A DNA stretch of 13,727 nt from Acidobacteriota bacterium (GCA_021786455.1 JAJYNF010000150.1:1-13727), one strand, 5' to 3'; numbered from the stretch's first letter, positions 1-8,015 are shown. Made by a program: numbers and translations. Notes: generated by a model from the letters alone, not told the origin.

Positions 1-1
1 C

Positions 2-1477
2 GTCGTGTGCGATCCCACGCTGCTGGCGAAACATGGCCGGGCGCACACAGGTTCGCGACCTCTGCTGGCGTTTGGACCGGTCTTTGTGTCTTCGGAGAGC
101 GCCCCGACTTTGGCCGCTGACTGGATCACCGCCGACTGGAATGGTTACTTTACACCCCTCCTGTCGGGAGCCGACCCGATCTGGCATCGCCACGGGGCGG
201 TTCAGGCCAATAGGTCTGTATCGCGTTCGATCCTCGCTCAATGCGGCGGCTTTGATGAGAGCTTGGATGCGGTCCTCCATTTCAACACTGAGCTTGGCCT
301 CCGGTTGTGCGAATGCGGACTCGAACTTCGATTTCTTCCGGACGCGGTCGTGCAGGAGATCTATGTCAAATCTACCTGGGGGGCTTTGGAAGACAATCGT
401 AGATTGGCACAAGGCGCATGGCGCATCTCCCGAAAGTATCCTGAGTTTCGGTCCTACAGTCCTCTTGCCCGGATGACGCGTGGAGGCGCGGCGAAGCGGT
501 GGCTCAGACGGGCCGCAGCTCGAATACCTGTGGATCCAGCCTGGCCGCTCCGCATGCCGATATGGATTCTGGAGCGATTCCGCTCGAATCCGGCCTTTCG
601 AGCGGCTGGACTTCGTGTCATGGGGAAGGCATTTGGCATAGGGATGTGGCGTGCGGCCACGCGTGAGGCAGGATCCTGGGACGCCCTGCGGGAGGAGTTC
701 GGCGCCCGAGTGCCAGTGTTGATGTACCACAACGTCGGGCCTTATCGTCCGGGAACGGTGAAGTCGTTGACCGTCTCGCCCGAGCATTTTCGGCGGCAGA
801 TGCGCTGGCTGGCGCGTTACGGCTACACGGGTATTTCAGCCGGCCAATGGATCGAGTGGCGACAGACCGCGAAGCCTCTTCCAGTGAAGCCGGTCCTGCT
901 GACCTTTGACGATGCCTATAAGGACATCGTCGAGCACGCCTTGCCAGTCGTGCGTGAGTTCGGTTTCAATGCCACAGTGTTTGTCGTCACGCAGGGGATT
1001 GGTAAGATGAATCTTTGGGAAAAGCGAGAGGGGCGGGGGACGCTCATGGGCATGGACGCCCAGCAGATTCTCGATTGGGCTCGGAACGGGGTTGAATTCG
1101 GCGCTCACAGCCGGACGCATCCTTTTCTAACCACGCTACAGGAGGACAAGTTGGAGGAGGAGATCGCCGGCAGCCGCAAGGACCTGGAGGATCTGCTGGG
1201 TCGCCCTGTCGCCGCGTTTGCCTACCCGTACGGAGACCATAACGATGCAGTGCAAGCCTGCGCCCGAAGGCACTTTTCCGCTGCTTTCACGACCAAAGAA
1301 GGAATGAACACGCTTTGCACCGACCCGGCGGGCCTTCGGCGCACGATGGTCTGGCCAGATAATTCCATGATTGATTTTTGGTTAAAACTGCGGTCTGGGG
1401 CATCTCCCAAAACGCAGCATTTCCGTGGCCGCGTTTGGCACGCGGTCAGGAAAAGATGGCGGGCGCTCTTGGGCTAG
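2..1477 (+). CDS. Glycosyltransferase family 2 / polysaccharide deacetylase fusion (5' end outside window)
   Basis: The reading frame is open to the left edge, so the true start lies upstream; the first GTG at 5 need not be the start. Numbering residues from that codon, about 20-125 look like the C-terminal part of a GT2 domain: NRSVSR followed by GGFDESL, then an ELGLRLCECG segment and a PDA segment. The nucleotide-sugar-binding half would be upstream. Residues about 236-440 are a polysaccharide deacetylase (NodB, CE4) domain. It begins VPVLMYHNV; the metal and catalytic aspartates are in LLTFDDAY (D302, D303), the metal histidines are H368 and H372 in GAHSRTH, and FAYPYG is at 405-410. CE4 enzymes remove acetyl groups from N-acetylated sugars, so the fusion probably adds and deacetylates a sugar in a surface glycan. 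It leads a rightward cluster with a methyltransferase and a GT4 enzyme. The deacetylase call is firm; the GT2 call rests on a partial domain. Confidence 0.85.
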   Translation, partial: VVCDPTLLAKHGRAHTGSRPLLAFGPVFVSSESAPTLAADWITADWNGYFTPLLSGADPIWHRHGAVQANRSVSRSILAQCGGFDESLDAVLHFNTELGLRLCECGLELRFLPDAVVQEIYVKSTWGALEDNRRLAQGAWRISRKYPEFRSYSPLARMTRGGAAKRWLRRAAARIPVDPAWPLRMPIWILERFRSNPAFRAAGLRVMGKAFGIGMWRAATREAGSWDALREEFGARVPVLMYHNVGPYRPGTVKSLTVSPEHFRRQMRWLARYGYTGISAGQWIEWRQTAKPLPVKPVLLTFDDAYKDIVEHALPVVREFGFNATVFVVTQGIGKMNLWEKREGRGTLMGMDAQQILDWARNGVEFGAHSRTHPFLTTLQEDKLEEEIAGSRKDLEDLLGRPVAAFAYPYGDHNDAVQACARRHFSAAFTTKEGMNTLCTDPAGLRRTMVWPDNSMIDFWLKLRSGASPKTQHFRGRVWHAVRKRWRALLG

Positions 1478-1548
1478 TCCCCGCGTGGATCGTCTGCCAG
1501 ACCCGGCGTCGGGAGCGCGGCGCTCGGTCGGATTGATGGAGCGAGCCC

Positions 1549-2397
1549 TTGGACATTGAGCTGTATCGCGCGCGGTGGCGCAAGCTTCAGAGTTACATGC
1601 GGAGCCGCGGTCTTATTTGGACCGCACTGTTTACGCTTCGTTTCAGCGTGCTCTGGATGCTGAAGAGGTTGGACCGCTGGATCATCGCGGTCGAGCAACG
1701 CCGGTTCCTGATAGGCGGGAACACGGTCGCTTCGCAGTACCACACTTTAGGCGAGAGCAAACGCTGGGCGGACCGCTACAACTGGTCGCGGGGCGGCAAC
1801 GAATGGAGCAACGATGTTCAATCGCTGCGCGGGCTTGACCCCACGGCCTGGGAGAACGTAATTGTGAATCAGACGATCCTCAAATACATTCGTCCCGGCT
1901 CGACCGTGTTTGAAGTAGGCCCGGGCGCTGGCCGCTGGACGAAGGTCCTGGCGTCGCTCTGCTCGCGCGTCGTGGTTGCGGATGTGTCTGAAGCTGCCCT
2001 TGAAGCTTGCCGAAACGCACTCCGTTCCTTTCAGAATGTTGAATATTTCCTCGTCGCGGACGCTCTTCCCGACGCAATCCCGGATGAGGGCGTGGATTTC
2101 GTATGGTCCTACGATGTTTTCGTCCATATCAACCCCAACGACACGGCACGTTATCTGGCGTATTTTGCGAGGAAGTTAAGGGCGGGCGGGATCGGAATCA
2201 TCCACCACGCGGGCGAATACATCAGTGACGACGATCGCTCCAATGGATGGCGGTCCTACATGACGGGGAAATTTTTTGCCCACCTCGTCGAGGAGAACGG
2301 GATGAAGGTGCTCGACCAGAATGGCGACCTTCCTCATAAACCGGGGGACGTCATTACCGTCTTTACTAAGGGTCGCGGGATCATTCGCAAGGGATAG
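1549..2397 (+). CDS. Class I SAM-dependent methyltransferase
   Basis: This 282-residue protein has a Rossmann-type methyltransferase core. Motif I is VFEVGPGAGRW at residues 120-130, the acidic end of strand 2 is in VVVADVS (141-147), and the later SYDVFVHI segment (187-194) matches the usual post-motif position. The roughly 115 residues before motif I are basic and partly hydrophobic and may bind a membrane or an acceptor. I chose the TTG start at 1549 because GGAG at 1538-1541 sits 7 nt upstream; the next in-frame ATG (1597) would remove 16 residues. The gene follows the GT2/deacetylase gene by 71 nt and precedes the GT4 gene by 22 nt. A role in methylating a glycan or lipid-linked sugar is inferred from context only. 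Confidence 0.8.
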   Translation: MDIELYRARWRKLQSYMRSRGLIWTALFTLRFSVLWMLKRLDRWIIAVEQRRFLIGGNTVASQYHTLGESKRWADRYNWSRGGNEWSNDVQSLRGLDPTAWENVIVNQTILKYIRPGSTVFEVGPGAGRWTKVLASLCSRVVVADVSEAALEACRNALRSFQNVEYFLVADALPDAIPDEGVDFVWSYDVFVHINPNDTARYLAYFARKLRAGGIGIIHHAGEYISDDDRSNGWRSYMTGKFFAHLVEENGMKVLDQNGDLPHKPGDVITVFTKGRGIIRKG

Positions 2398-2403
2398 CTC
2401 TGC

Positions 2404-2410
2404 AGGGGGG
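2404..2410 (+). promoter_or_regulatory. Ribosome binding site that sets the GT4 start
   Basis: AGGGGGG lies 9 nt before a TTG codon at 2420. The longer reading from an ATG at 2321 would overlap the methyltransferase gene by 77 nt, and its first 33 residues do not resemble a GT4 N-terminus. The TTG reading gives the usual strand-1 start (EVLHILDSAG) right after a short basic lead. Confidence 0.6.
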
Positions 2411-2419
2411 ATTTTTGCT

Positions 2420-3535
2420 TTGCGGCGTCATGAGGTGCTACACATCCTGGATTCAGCCGGGTCCGAAGCTAACGGGATCACCGAAAGAGTCGCCCTGCTG
2501 GCACGGCGTCTCGACCCGGACCGTTATCGCATCCACGCATGGTTCCTGTACGGCGATGGGCCACTGGTCAGCAAATTGCGAGCAGCCGGAGCGGAGGTTC
2601 GGATTGTTCCTTGGAAGGGCGGACTACGCAATCCCGCCGGGGCATGGCGCTTCTGGCGCGCCTTGCGCCAGGAGAGAGACCGTTTCGCCATCGTCCACGA
2701 GCACCTTTTGGGACGGTCCCTTCGGCTGCTGATCCGCGGAGCTACTTCCGCCAAACTTGTTTCTCACCTCCACGTGATTTGGACACGGGAAAGAGACGGC
2801 ATTTACAAACCGGTCAGAAAGTGGAATTGGGGCGCGCACTGTGTGATTTGCAACTCGCGAGCCGCCGCCCAAATCCTGGTCGGCGCAAAGAGCCGCGTGG
2901 TCTACACGTCAGTCCAAGTGGCCCCGAGGTCCCCTCGGCAATCAACGAAGGAGCGATTGGGGAAGAAAGTGATCGGGACGGCAGCAAGACTTGTGTTGAT
3001 CAAGGGGGTCAGTTATCTCCTGCAAGCTATGCGCATCCTTCGGCGCGAAAATCCAAACCTCCATTTGGAAATCGCGGGCGACGGCCCCCTGCGGAGCTCG
3101 TTAGAGGCAGAGGCGCGCTTGCTCGCACTGGACAATGCTGTGACATTCCTGGGCTGGCAGGCGAACTTGCTGCCGGTTTTAGCAAGATGGGACGTTTATG
3201 TTCAACCATCCCTGATGGATGCTACTCCGATCACGACGCTTGAGGCCATGTCAGTGGGCCTCCCGGTGGTGGCCTCGAATGTTGGCGGATTGCCAGAAAT
3301 CATCATAGACGGCGAGACGGGTTGGCTGGTTCCTCCCGCCGACCCCGCTGCTCTGGCGGATCGGATCAAGCGGCTGGCGTCATGCCCCGAGCAGCGATTG
3401 GCGTTCGGGATGGCAGGGCACGAGCGGGCGAAGAATCATTTTTCGGAGGCCAAGATGGTAGCCGAGATTCAGCAGATTTATGATGATCTTCTCAATCCTC
3501 AATCTGGCAGGGCGCGTTTGAGGGCAAGTGGCTGA
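2420..3535 (+). CDS. Glycosyltransferase family 4 (GT-B fold)
   Basis: A 371-residue GT-B glycosyltransferase of the GT4/group 1 type. The N-terminal Rossmann domain starts EVLHILDSAG...NGITERVALLA, the usual acceptor-side pattern with a GIT/G loop. The C-terminal donor-binding domain shows IGTAARLVLIKG (R190 and K195 are the expected phosphate-binding pair), LEIAGDGPLR, VTFLGW, and LMDATPITTLEAMSVGLPVVAS followed by VGGLPEII and GETGWLVPP. The family EX7E motif appears as D267-x7-E275, so the first glutamate is an aspartate. The likely role is transfer of a sugar from a nucleotide donor onto a lipid-linked or surface glycan. It lies 22 nt behind the methyltransferase gene, so the two are probably co-transcribed. 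Its 3' end overlaps the opposing methyltransferase gene by 44 bp. Family confidence is high; donor and acceptor are unknown. Confidence 0.9.
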   Translation: MRRHEVLHILDSAGSEANGITERVALLARRLDPDRYRIHAWFLYGDGPLVSKLRAAGAEVRIVPWKGGLRNPAGAWRFWRALRQERDRFAIVHEHLLGRSLRLLIRGATSAKLVSHLHVIWTRERDGIYKPVRKWNWGAHCVICNSRAAAQILVGAKSRVVYTSVQVAPRSPRQSTKERLGKKVIGTAARLVLIKGVSYLLQAMRILRRENPNLHLEIAGDGPLRSSLEAEARLLALDNAVTFLGWQANLLPVLARWDVYVQPSLMDATPITTLEAMSVGLPVVASNVGGLPEIIIDGETGWLVPPADPAALADRIKRLASCPEQRLAFGMAGHERAKNHFSEAKMVAEIQQIYDDLLNPQSGRARLRASG

Positions 3536-4271
3536 CACGGCGTCGGAGCGCCCTTTTGAACAGACGGGGCAGGGCACTCAGGACTCGACGGAGGGGAACA
3601 TCTGAAAAGTCTCGCGCCATGAGGTAAAGCCGCGGATGAACAAGCGGAAGAATCTCCGCCGATACATGGCGCTGCTCTTCTTTCAAGTGGGGCAGCCGTT
3701 CCAGACTCTCGCGCCTGACGTAGATGACCGAATTCTGCGCATACCACCAAGCCACGTGTTCATTATTCCAGACCTTTTCTCTCACGCAGTCGATCCCCTG
3801 ATATCCTTTTGAACGGAACTGGCGCGCCCAGTACTCCGGCCACTGTTCATTGACGTGGTGATCGCCGCCTTGGCGCGGGACGGCGGCAGAAAATAAAATG
3901 ACGGGACCCAGCTCGACGAGCGAGGTGACAAAAGTCTCTGCGGACTCCAGTGGAAGGTGCTCAGCGACTTCGAGAGAAACGACGAGATCAAAAACACGAT
4001 TCAAGGTGAACGGTTTGGCTAAATCCCGCACTACGAATTTCTCATGAGGGATTTGCAAAAGGCCGCGGTCAACGTAATCCCCGTCCACGCCGCACACGTC
4101 GTCAACCCCCAACTCCCTAAAGACAGCGAGCCACGTTCCCGTGCCGCAGCCCATATCAACAACAGCGCGCGGTTCGGCCATCTCGATAATGAGCGGAACA
4201 ATTTCCTGCGCAGATCTCAGCGAATATCTGCTGATCTCGGTGAAGAAATCGCTCTTGTAAGTATGAGCCAT
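3492..4271 (-). CDS. Class I SAM-dependent methyltransferase
   Basis: A 259-residue protein starting at an ATG. Motif I is VVDMGCGTGTW at residues 37-47, the strand-2 acidic region is CGVDGDYVD, and DLVVSLEVAEHLP is the typical motif IV/post-motif stretch of Methyltransf_11/23-type enzymes. The C-terminal 60 residues are rich in arginine and leucine and carry no motif I recognise. It opposes the GT4 gene and overlaps its 3' end by 44 bp. By position it probably methylates an intermediate of the same glycan pathway, but nothing in the sequence fixes the substrate. A GGGAA just before the start is a poor ribosome binding site with short spacing. Confidence 0.85.
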   Translation of the reverse strand: MAHTYKSDFFTEISRYSLRSAQEIVPLIIEMAEPRAVVDMGCGTGTWLAVFRELGVDDVCGVDGDYVDRGLLQIPHEKFVVRDLAKPFTLNRVFDLVVSLEVAEHLPLESAETFVTSLVELGPVILFSAAVPRQGGDHHVNEQWPEYWARQFRSKGYQGIDCVREKVWNNEHVAWWYAQNSVIYVRRESLERLPHLKEEQRHVSAEILPLVHPRLYLMARDFSDVPLRRVLSALPRLFKRALRRRVSHLPSNAPCQIED

Positions 4272-4290
4272 TTTCCCGAGTCGGTCTGTT

Positions 4291-4306
4291 CACGGCAACT
4301 GCCGTG
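4291..4306. repeat. Short perfect inverted repeat
   Basis: CACGGC and GCCGTG flank a 4-nt loop (AACT) about 20 nt upstream of the methyltransferase start at 4271. No T run follows on either strand, so it is not a standard intrinsic terminator. It could form a hairpin in the 5' leader of the methyltransferase mRNA or be chance. The rest of 4272-4457 shows nothing else I can support. Confidence 0.3.
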
Positions 4307-4457
4307 GTCGCCGGCCAAAAGTGCTACGAACCGGGCCTTTCGGCTGCTTCACGCAGAAATCCCTCCCGCAACTTCCTCGGAGGGCCGGTCTCAGGGGGAT
4401 CATTCGGCCATGTTTCATTCCGCTCACCTTGCTGCTTAGGAAACGGCTCGCGAAATT

Positions 4458-4898
4458 TTACGCCCCGAAGGGCCGGATGATCACCATGATGAGCACGCCC
4501 AGAAAGGCCAATGCGGTCACAGTGTGGAGCAAGATCAAGGTGCGCTGACGGACCTTTTTGCGCCCGCTCCGGGCCGCCCGAAACATCAAATAGGTAGCGA
4601 CATCGAGCGCGACTAGAATCAACACCAGCAACAGTTTGACGCGCATCCATGTTACGGCAGCATAGTATTGGGGGTTCACGGAGAAAAGCAACATCCCCGC
4701 AAGAATCGTAATGATGGCACCGGGATGAGCGATGCCGTTAAATACCTTGGCAAGCAGCCGCGATAAGGCCTGACGCGCCTCATCAGAAGACATGAGAGTC
4801 AAGGCACGGAGCAGGTGGGTCGAGATGAGCAAACCGCCCATCCAAAACACGATACCCAGGATATGGAAAACGAGCGTCCATCCGAATAGGGTGTTCAT
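4458..4898 (-). CDS. HemJ/CopD-like four-helix membrane protein
   Basis: A 146-residue membrane protein with four hydrophobic segments at about 5-25, 58-74, 84-104 and 121-142. It resembles the HemJ (protoporphyrinogen IX oxidase) / CopD superfamily: an early histidine before an aromatic/glycine run (H12 in FHILGIVFWMGGLL), HPGAIITILAGMLLF, WMRVKLLLVL, and an ending in IIRPF. HemJ oxidises protoporphyrinogen IX in the heme pathway, which would suit the neighbouring heme A genes. Against HemJ, a histidine usual in helix 3 reads as aspartate here (ALDVATY), so CopD-like is the safer label. I took the ATG at 4898, with GGAG at 4910-4913. A longer GTG reading from 4931 would start upstream of the candidate -10 box. 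Confidence 0.6.
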   Translation of the reverse strand: MNTLFGWTLVFHILGIVFWMGGLLISTHLLRALTLMSSDEARQALSRLLAKVFNGIAHPGAIITILAGMLLFSVNPQYYAAVTWMRVKLLLVLILVALDVATYLMFRAARSGRKKVRQRTLILLHTVTALAFLGVLIMVIIRPFGA

Positions 4899-4916
4899 GA
4901 TTGCGTTTTCTCCGCT

Positions 4917-4945
4917 ATTAGACCCCTCCACAGTTGCCGCTACAA
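4917..4945 (-). promoter_or_regulatory. Candidate sigma70-type promoter of the HemJ/CopD-like gene
   Basis: On the minus strand, TTGTAG (4940-4945) and TCTAAT (4917-4922, 5 of 6 to consensus) are 17 nt apart. Transcription would begin near 4910, giving a leader of about 12 nt before the ATG at 4898. This suggests the gene can be expressed apart from the MOSC gene upstream. The match is by eye only. Confidence 0.4.
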
Positions 4946-5010
4946 GTTAAGCTTGCGCGCAGGTCGCGGCGGCGAAACGAAAATCCAGCACCCTGCCTCG
5001 GCCAGCGCAG

Positions 5011-5478
5011 CTAAACCTCGATCCGATCGCCGACGCGGATCACGCCTTCGGTCAGAATATCCGCCCGCAACCCGCCTCGGTGGTAAAGTGCCGGTGAGAC
5101 TCGCTTCCCCAGCAGCCGGTCGAGATGATTGCATGGTTCGCACAGACGGATTCCTCTGAAACTCACTGACCCGACTCGAAACTCGCGGCTGACAAGGTGA
5201 TTCAACGCTACGCCACCGGTCACGATGTTGCGGCGGCTATCCTTGGCCTCCAGGTGGATCTGGTAATCCCGCTCTAAGGCCTCAATCGCTTCAAATTCGA
5301 TAAGGGTGACTTCCCGTCCCCCTCCCGGCGTTTTGGAGTACGTTCCGGTCTGAAGGAAGTAGCGGTCACCTTCCAAGCCACGGCCGGGCACGACTCGAAC
5401 CTCCGCCACGGCAACCATGCCAGCCTTGGCGTCAGGGGCGATTTGCAAAGAAACCACTGATGGCGCGAACTTCATCAA
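5011..5478 (-). CDS. MOSC domain protein
   Basis: A 155-residue stand-alone MOSC (molybdenum cofactor sulfurase C-terminal) domain. Recognisable pieces are GLEGDRYF (34-41), REVTLIEFEAIEAL, RRNIVTGGVALNHL (82-95), IRLCEPCNHLD (C113 and C116) and YHRGGLRADILTEGVIRVGD near the end. The cysteine at position 113 corresponds to the conserved MOSC cysteine thought to carry sulfur; small proteins of this family (YiiM/YuaD type) are thought to act in sulfur or Moco-sulfur handling, often without a known substrate. The start is one of two adjacent ATG codons (5478 or 5475). It lies between the DUF420 and HemJ-like genes on the same strand. The 145-nt gap upstream holds a 5-bp hairpin (5507-5519) but no clear promoter. 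Confidence 0.85.
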   Translation of the reverse strand: MMKFAPSVVSLQIAPDAKAGMVAVAEVRVVPGRGLEGDRYFLQTGTYSKTPGGGREVTLIEFEAIEALERDYQIHLEAKDSRRNIVTGGVALNHLVSREFRVGSVSFRGIRLCEPCNHLDRLLGKRVSPALYHRGGLRADILTEGVIRVGDRIEV

Positions 5479-5623
5479 CGTCGTTCACTCAACTCGCGGT
5501 CCGGGGTGCGGAAACCGCAACCCTTCGCATCTCTGTTTTTCCCTCTCGCCTCGATAAGATCTTAGACTCCAAATCAGAATGTTACCCAAACATTCTCCGA
5601 ACATGCACGGAAAATCTGCTTCA

Positions 5624-6094
5624 TCATGGCTTTATTCCATAGACATGATAGAGCACCCAATAAACGGCGACTCCGGTGACGGAAACGTAAAGCCATGCCG
5701 GGAGGGTCCAGCGAGCGATGCGGCGATGCAAATCGAATCGCTTCCGCCAAGCTCGATACAGCGTTACCAGAACCAGCGGCACAATCGCCGCCGCGAGGAT
5801 CGTGTGCGAACCGAGAAGCGCGAAATATAGCGGGCGGGACCAACCGCGTCCGGGAAACCGCACTACCCCGCGATAGAAATGGTAAGTCAGGTAGCAGGCC
5901 AAAAACAGAGCGGAGGTTGCGACCGCCGACAACATGCATGCCTGGTGAGCGCGAATGTTCTTGCGCCGAATGAAAAAGAAACCCGTCAGTAGTAGCACGG
6001 CGCTCAGGGCGTTCAGCGTGGCTTCTGCTGCTGGCAGGTGGGAGATCATAGCGGTCATTTCGGAGGGTAGCGTATGCTCCTGCCGCCCGCTCAC
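5624..6094 (-). CDS. DUF420 (YozB/CtaM-like) membrane protein
   Basis: A protein of up to 156 residues with four hydrophobic helices. It matches DUF420 closely: LNALSAVLLLTGFFFIRRKN, ACYLTYHFYRG, LGSHTILAAAIVPLVLVTLYRA, and HRRIARWTLPAWLYVSVTG near the C-terminus. The family member CtaM of Staphylococcus aureus is needed for maturation of a heme A-containing oxidase; YozB is the Bacillus relative. That agrees with its place just behind ctaA and ctaB. The listed start is a GTG that overlaps the ctaB stop as GTGA, suggesting coupled translation. An ATG at 6058 or 6049 would give a protein beginning nearer the usual family N-terminus, but neither has a ribosome binding site. The family call is strong; the start is uncertain. 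Confidence 0.85.
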   Translation of the reverse strand: MSGRQEHTLPSEMTAMISHLPAAEATLNALSAVLLLTGFFFIRRKNIRAHQACMLSAVATSALFLACYLTYHFYRGVVRFPGRGWSRPLYFALLGSHTILAAAIVPLVLVTLYRAWRKRFDLHRRIARWTLPAWLYVSVTGVAVYWVLYHVYGIKP

Positions 6095-7044
6095 GGACGG
6101 CCCTTGTCCAGCATCATCAAGCCGAGGAGCGCAGGAAGATACGTGACCGAGGCCAGCACAAGCTGTCGAGCCAGGCGATTCGTTCGGGCGCGAACGAGGC
6201 GAACTCCGTAGGCGATAAAGCCAAGGGTGAGCGTCAAAGCCCCGATAAGGTAAAACCGCCCTGTTTCGCCCGCTAGGGCAGGAATGAGACTTAAAGGGAC
6301 AAGCGCAAGCAGAAACACCATAATCTGCCGCACGGTGGCCTGGCCCTCCACATCGCTGCCCGGCAACATCCGGAGCCCCGCCCGAGAGTAATCCTCTCGA
6401 TATATCCAGGCGATGCCCAGCAGATGAGGGAACTGCCAGGCGAAAAGAATGGCATACAGCGCGCCGGCCTCAGCGCTGAGAGTGCCACGAGCCGCAGCCC
6501 ACCCGATGACCGGCGGCATAGCTCCCGGCAAAGCTCCCACCCAGGTGCACCACGGCGTTCTACGCTTGAGAGGCGTATAGAGCAGGAGATAACTGGCTAA
6601 AGTGAGCAGGGCGAGGATACTGGTTAACGGGTTGACCCGATTCCACAGCAGCCATCCGCCGCCTAATGCCAACAACAGACCGTAAATGAGCGCGCTCTTT
6701 GAATTCATCCGTCCGGAGGGCAACGGCCGCCGCGCTGTGCGGCGCATGAGGCCGTCAGAGCGGCGCTCAAGATATTGATTGAGGGTTCCCGTACCACTGG
6801 CCACGAGCAGCGTCCCCAGCAGTGCCTCCAGGAGCAATTTCCAATTCATGGGGCCGCGCCAGGCCAAGTCGAATCCCGCTAGCGTGCTGACCAGCACCAG
6901 AAGATTTACTTCGGGCTTGGTCAATGTCCAGTAATCCCTTAACCAGGTTACCCACCCCGCGGGGCCCGGCCCGGCGGCAATCGGGCGCGGTCCGTCCTGC
7001 AAACTACGCGCGCACATGGAACGGCTGCGGCGTCCTTCAGTCAT
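6091..7044 (-). CDS. ctaB: Protoheme IX farnesyltransferase (heme O synthase)
   Basis: A UbiA-superfamily prenyltransferase with about nine membrane helices. It adds a farnesyl group to heme B to make heme O, the step before heme A. The TKPEVN motif is at 42-47. The first aspartate-rich motif is in NQYLERRSDGLMRRTARRPL (N89, D97). YTPLKRRT, GALPGAMPPVIGW and the second acidic motif region YREDYSRAGLRMLPG follow in the family order. The start ATG overlaps the ctaA stop as ATGA, and GGAAAGG (7052-7058) inside ctaA sits 7 nt upstream. The first 30 residues are a basic, Pro/Gly-rich extension longer than in most relatives. Order and spacing mark it as the middle gene of ctaA-ctaB-DUF420. Confidence 0.95.
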   Translation of the reverse strand: MTEGRRSRSMCARSLQDGPRPIAAGPGPAGWVTWLRDYWTLTKPEVNLLVLVSTLAGFDLAWRGPMNWKLLLEALLGTLLVASGTGTLNQYLERRSDGLMRRTARRPLPSGRMNSKSALIYGLLLALGGGWLLWNRVNPLTSILALLTLASYLLLYTPLKRRTPWCTWVGALPGAMPPVIGWAAARGTLSAEAGALYAILFAWQFPHLLGIAWIYREDYSRAGLRMLPGSDVEGQATVRQIMVFLLALVPLSLIPALAGETGRFYLIGALTLTLGFIAYGVRLVRARTNRLARQLVLASVTYLPALLGLMMLDKGRP

Positions 7045-7967
7045 GCGCGCACCTTTCCATGCGCGGAAACCTCTGCCGAGCGCTCATGATTTTCCGTTCG
7101 AACGTACCGATAAACTTCGTACGTAAGCCAAAGGCTCGTCACCAACACCAATCCTCCCACGGCCACGTGGGCCGTAGTAATGTCCACCACCGGAGCCTCC
7201 GGCTGCGGGGCGTTTTGATGGGTCAGCAACTCGAGGTAAGAGCCGACGCCCAAAAGGAGTTGCAGAGCCAGTAGAGCAACCAGCGATCGCGCCGCGCGGA
7301 CCAAGGGCGCGATGTCCCTGAAGCAAGTCAAGACTCGCGTCAGTATCCACACCGTGATCACCGTGACGATTACCGCGACAATGATGTGCGGGATGACGCC
7401 GAAGCCGTGATGGCGGAAAATCGCCCCGAGAATAATGAGAACAAAAATCGTGACGGTGTTGGCAGTGGCAAGCCACCGGAGACTGGGGGTGGAGCGATCC
7501 TCCATCTTAGCCTCATCCCATCGCCATCCAGGGTGGGTGAAAATTGCCAAGCTCACCATCATGGAGAAGAAGACTTGCGCCATGCACGCGTGCGCTACCG
7601 AAAGCGCGACCGGAAGATACAGCAACACCGTCAATCCGCCTAAGACGGCCTGGATCAGGATGGCCACCACTGACAAACCGGCCAGACGACGGACCCACCG
7701 CTGCGGTTCGCTCTTCCAGACCCAGCCCGCAAGGATGAGCGTCAGGACGACCACCACCCCGGCCACCATGCGGTGGCCCGCTTCGTAAAAGACGCCGCCG
7801 ACCATGCGAGGCATCCGAAAGCTGCCGAAAAACGTCGGCCAGCTTGGTACGGATAGGCCCGCGTCATTCGACGTGACCAGCGCGCCAGCGATGATGAGGA
7901 AAAACGTGGCAAACGCGACGAAGATTGCGTAGCGGTGCAACCACGGATGAGACATTCCACGGCTCAT
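7041..7967 (-). CDS. ctaA: Heme A synthase (COX15/CtaA family)
   Basis: A 308-residue protein with about eight membrane helices. It oxidises the methyl group of heme O to the formyl group of heme A for aa3-type oxidases. The N-terminal half has GALVTSNDAGLSVPSWP and the EAGHR motif (E62, H65). The two-fold repeat supplies heme-ligand histidines at H126 (SVAHACMAQ) and H267 (TTAHVAVGGLVL), plus an internal RHHG (H186, H187). I saw no cysteine pair of the sort found in the first extracellular loop of Bacillus CtaA. The start is ATG 7967; an in-frame ATG 12 nt further in is possible. A strong GGAGGAG lies about 16 nt before the first ATG, which is longer than usual spacing. The gene follows the 69-residue CxxC protein by 48 nt and couples to ctaB. 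Confidence 0.95.
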   Translation of the reverse strand: MSRGMSHPWLHRYAIFVAFATFFLIIAGALVTSNDAGLSVPSWPTFFGSFRMPRMVGGVFYEAGHRMVAGVVVVLTLILAGWVWKSEPQRWVRRLAGLSVVAILIQAVLGGLTVLLYLPVALSVAHACMAQVFFSMMVSLAIFTHPGWRWDEAKMEDRSTPSLRWLATANTVTIFVLIILGAIFRHHGFGVIPHIIVAVIVTVITVWILTRVLTCFRDIAPLVRAARSLVALLALQLLLGVGSYLELLTHQNAPQPEAPVVDITTAHVAVGGLVLVTSLWLTYEVYRYVRTENHERSAEVSAHGKVRA

Positions 7968-8015
7968 TCTCGCGGGTCTTCCACTCCTCCTAATGTCCTA
8001 TCTTGCAGAAGCGTT

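Noticed and set aside
1513..1525. GAGCGC-G-GCGCTC inverted repeat between the fusion gene and the methyltransferase
   Set aside because: A 1-nt centre cannot form a stable terminator loop, no T run follows, and the two genes look co-transcribed.
4044..4439. 131-residue open frame on the plus strand
   Set aside because: Most of it is opposite the N-terminal half of the methyltransferase gene; no motif and no ribosome binding site.
5507..5519. TGCGG-AAA-CCGCA hairpin upstream of the MOSC gene
   Set aside because: Only five base pairs and no T run; likely chance in GC-rich DNA.
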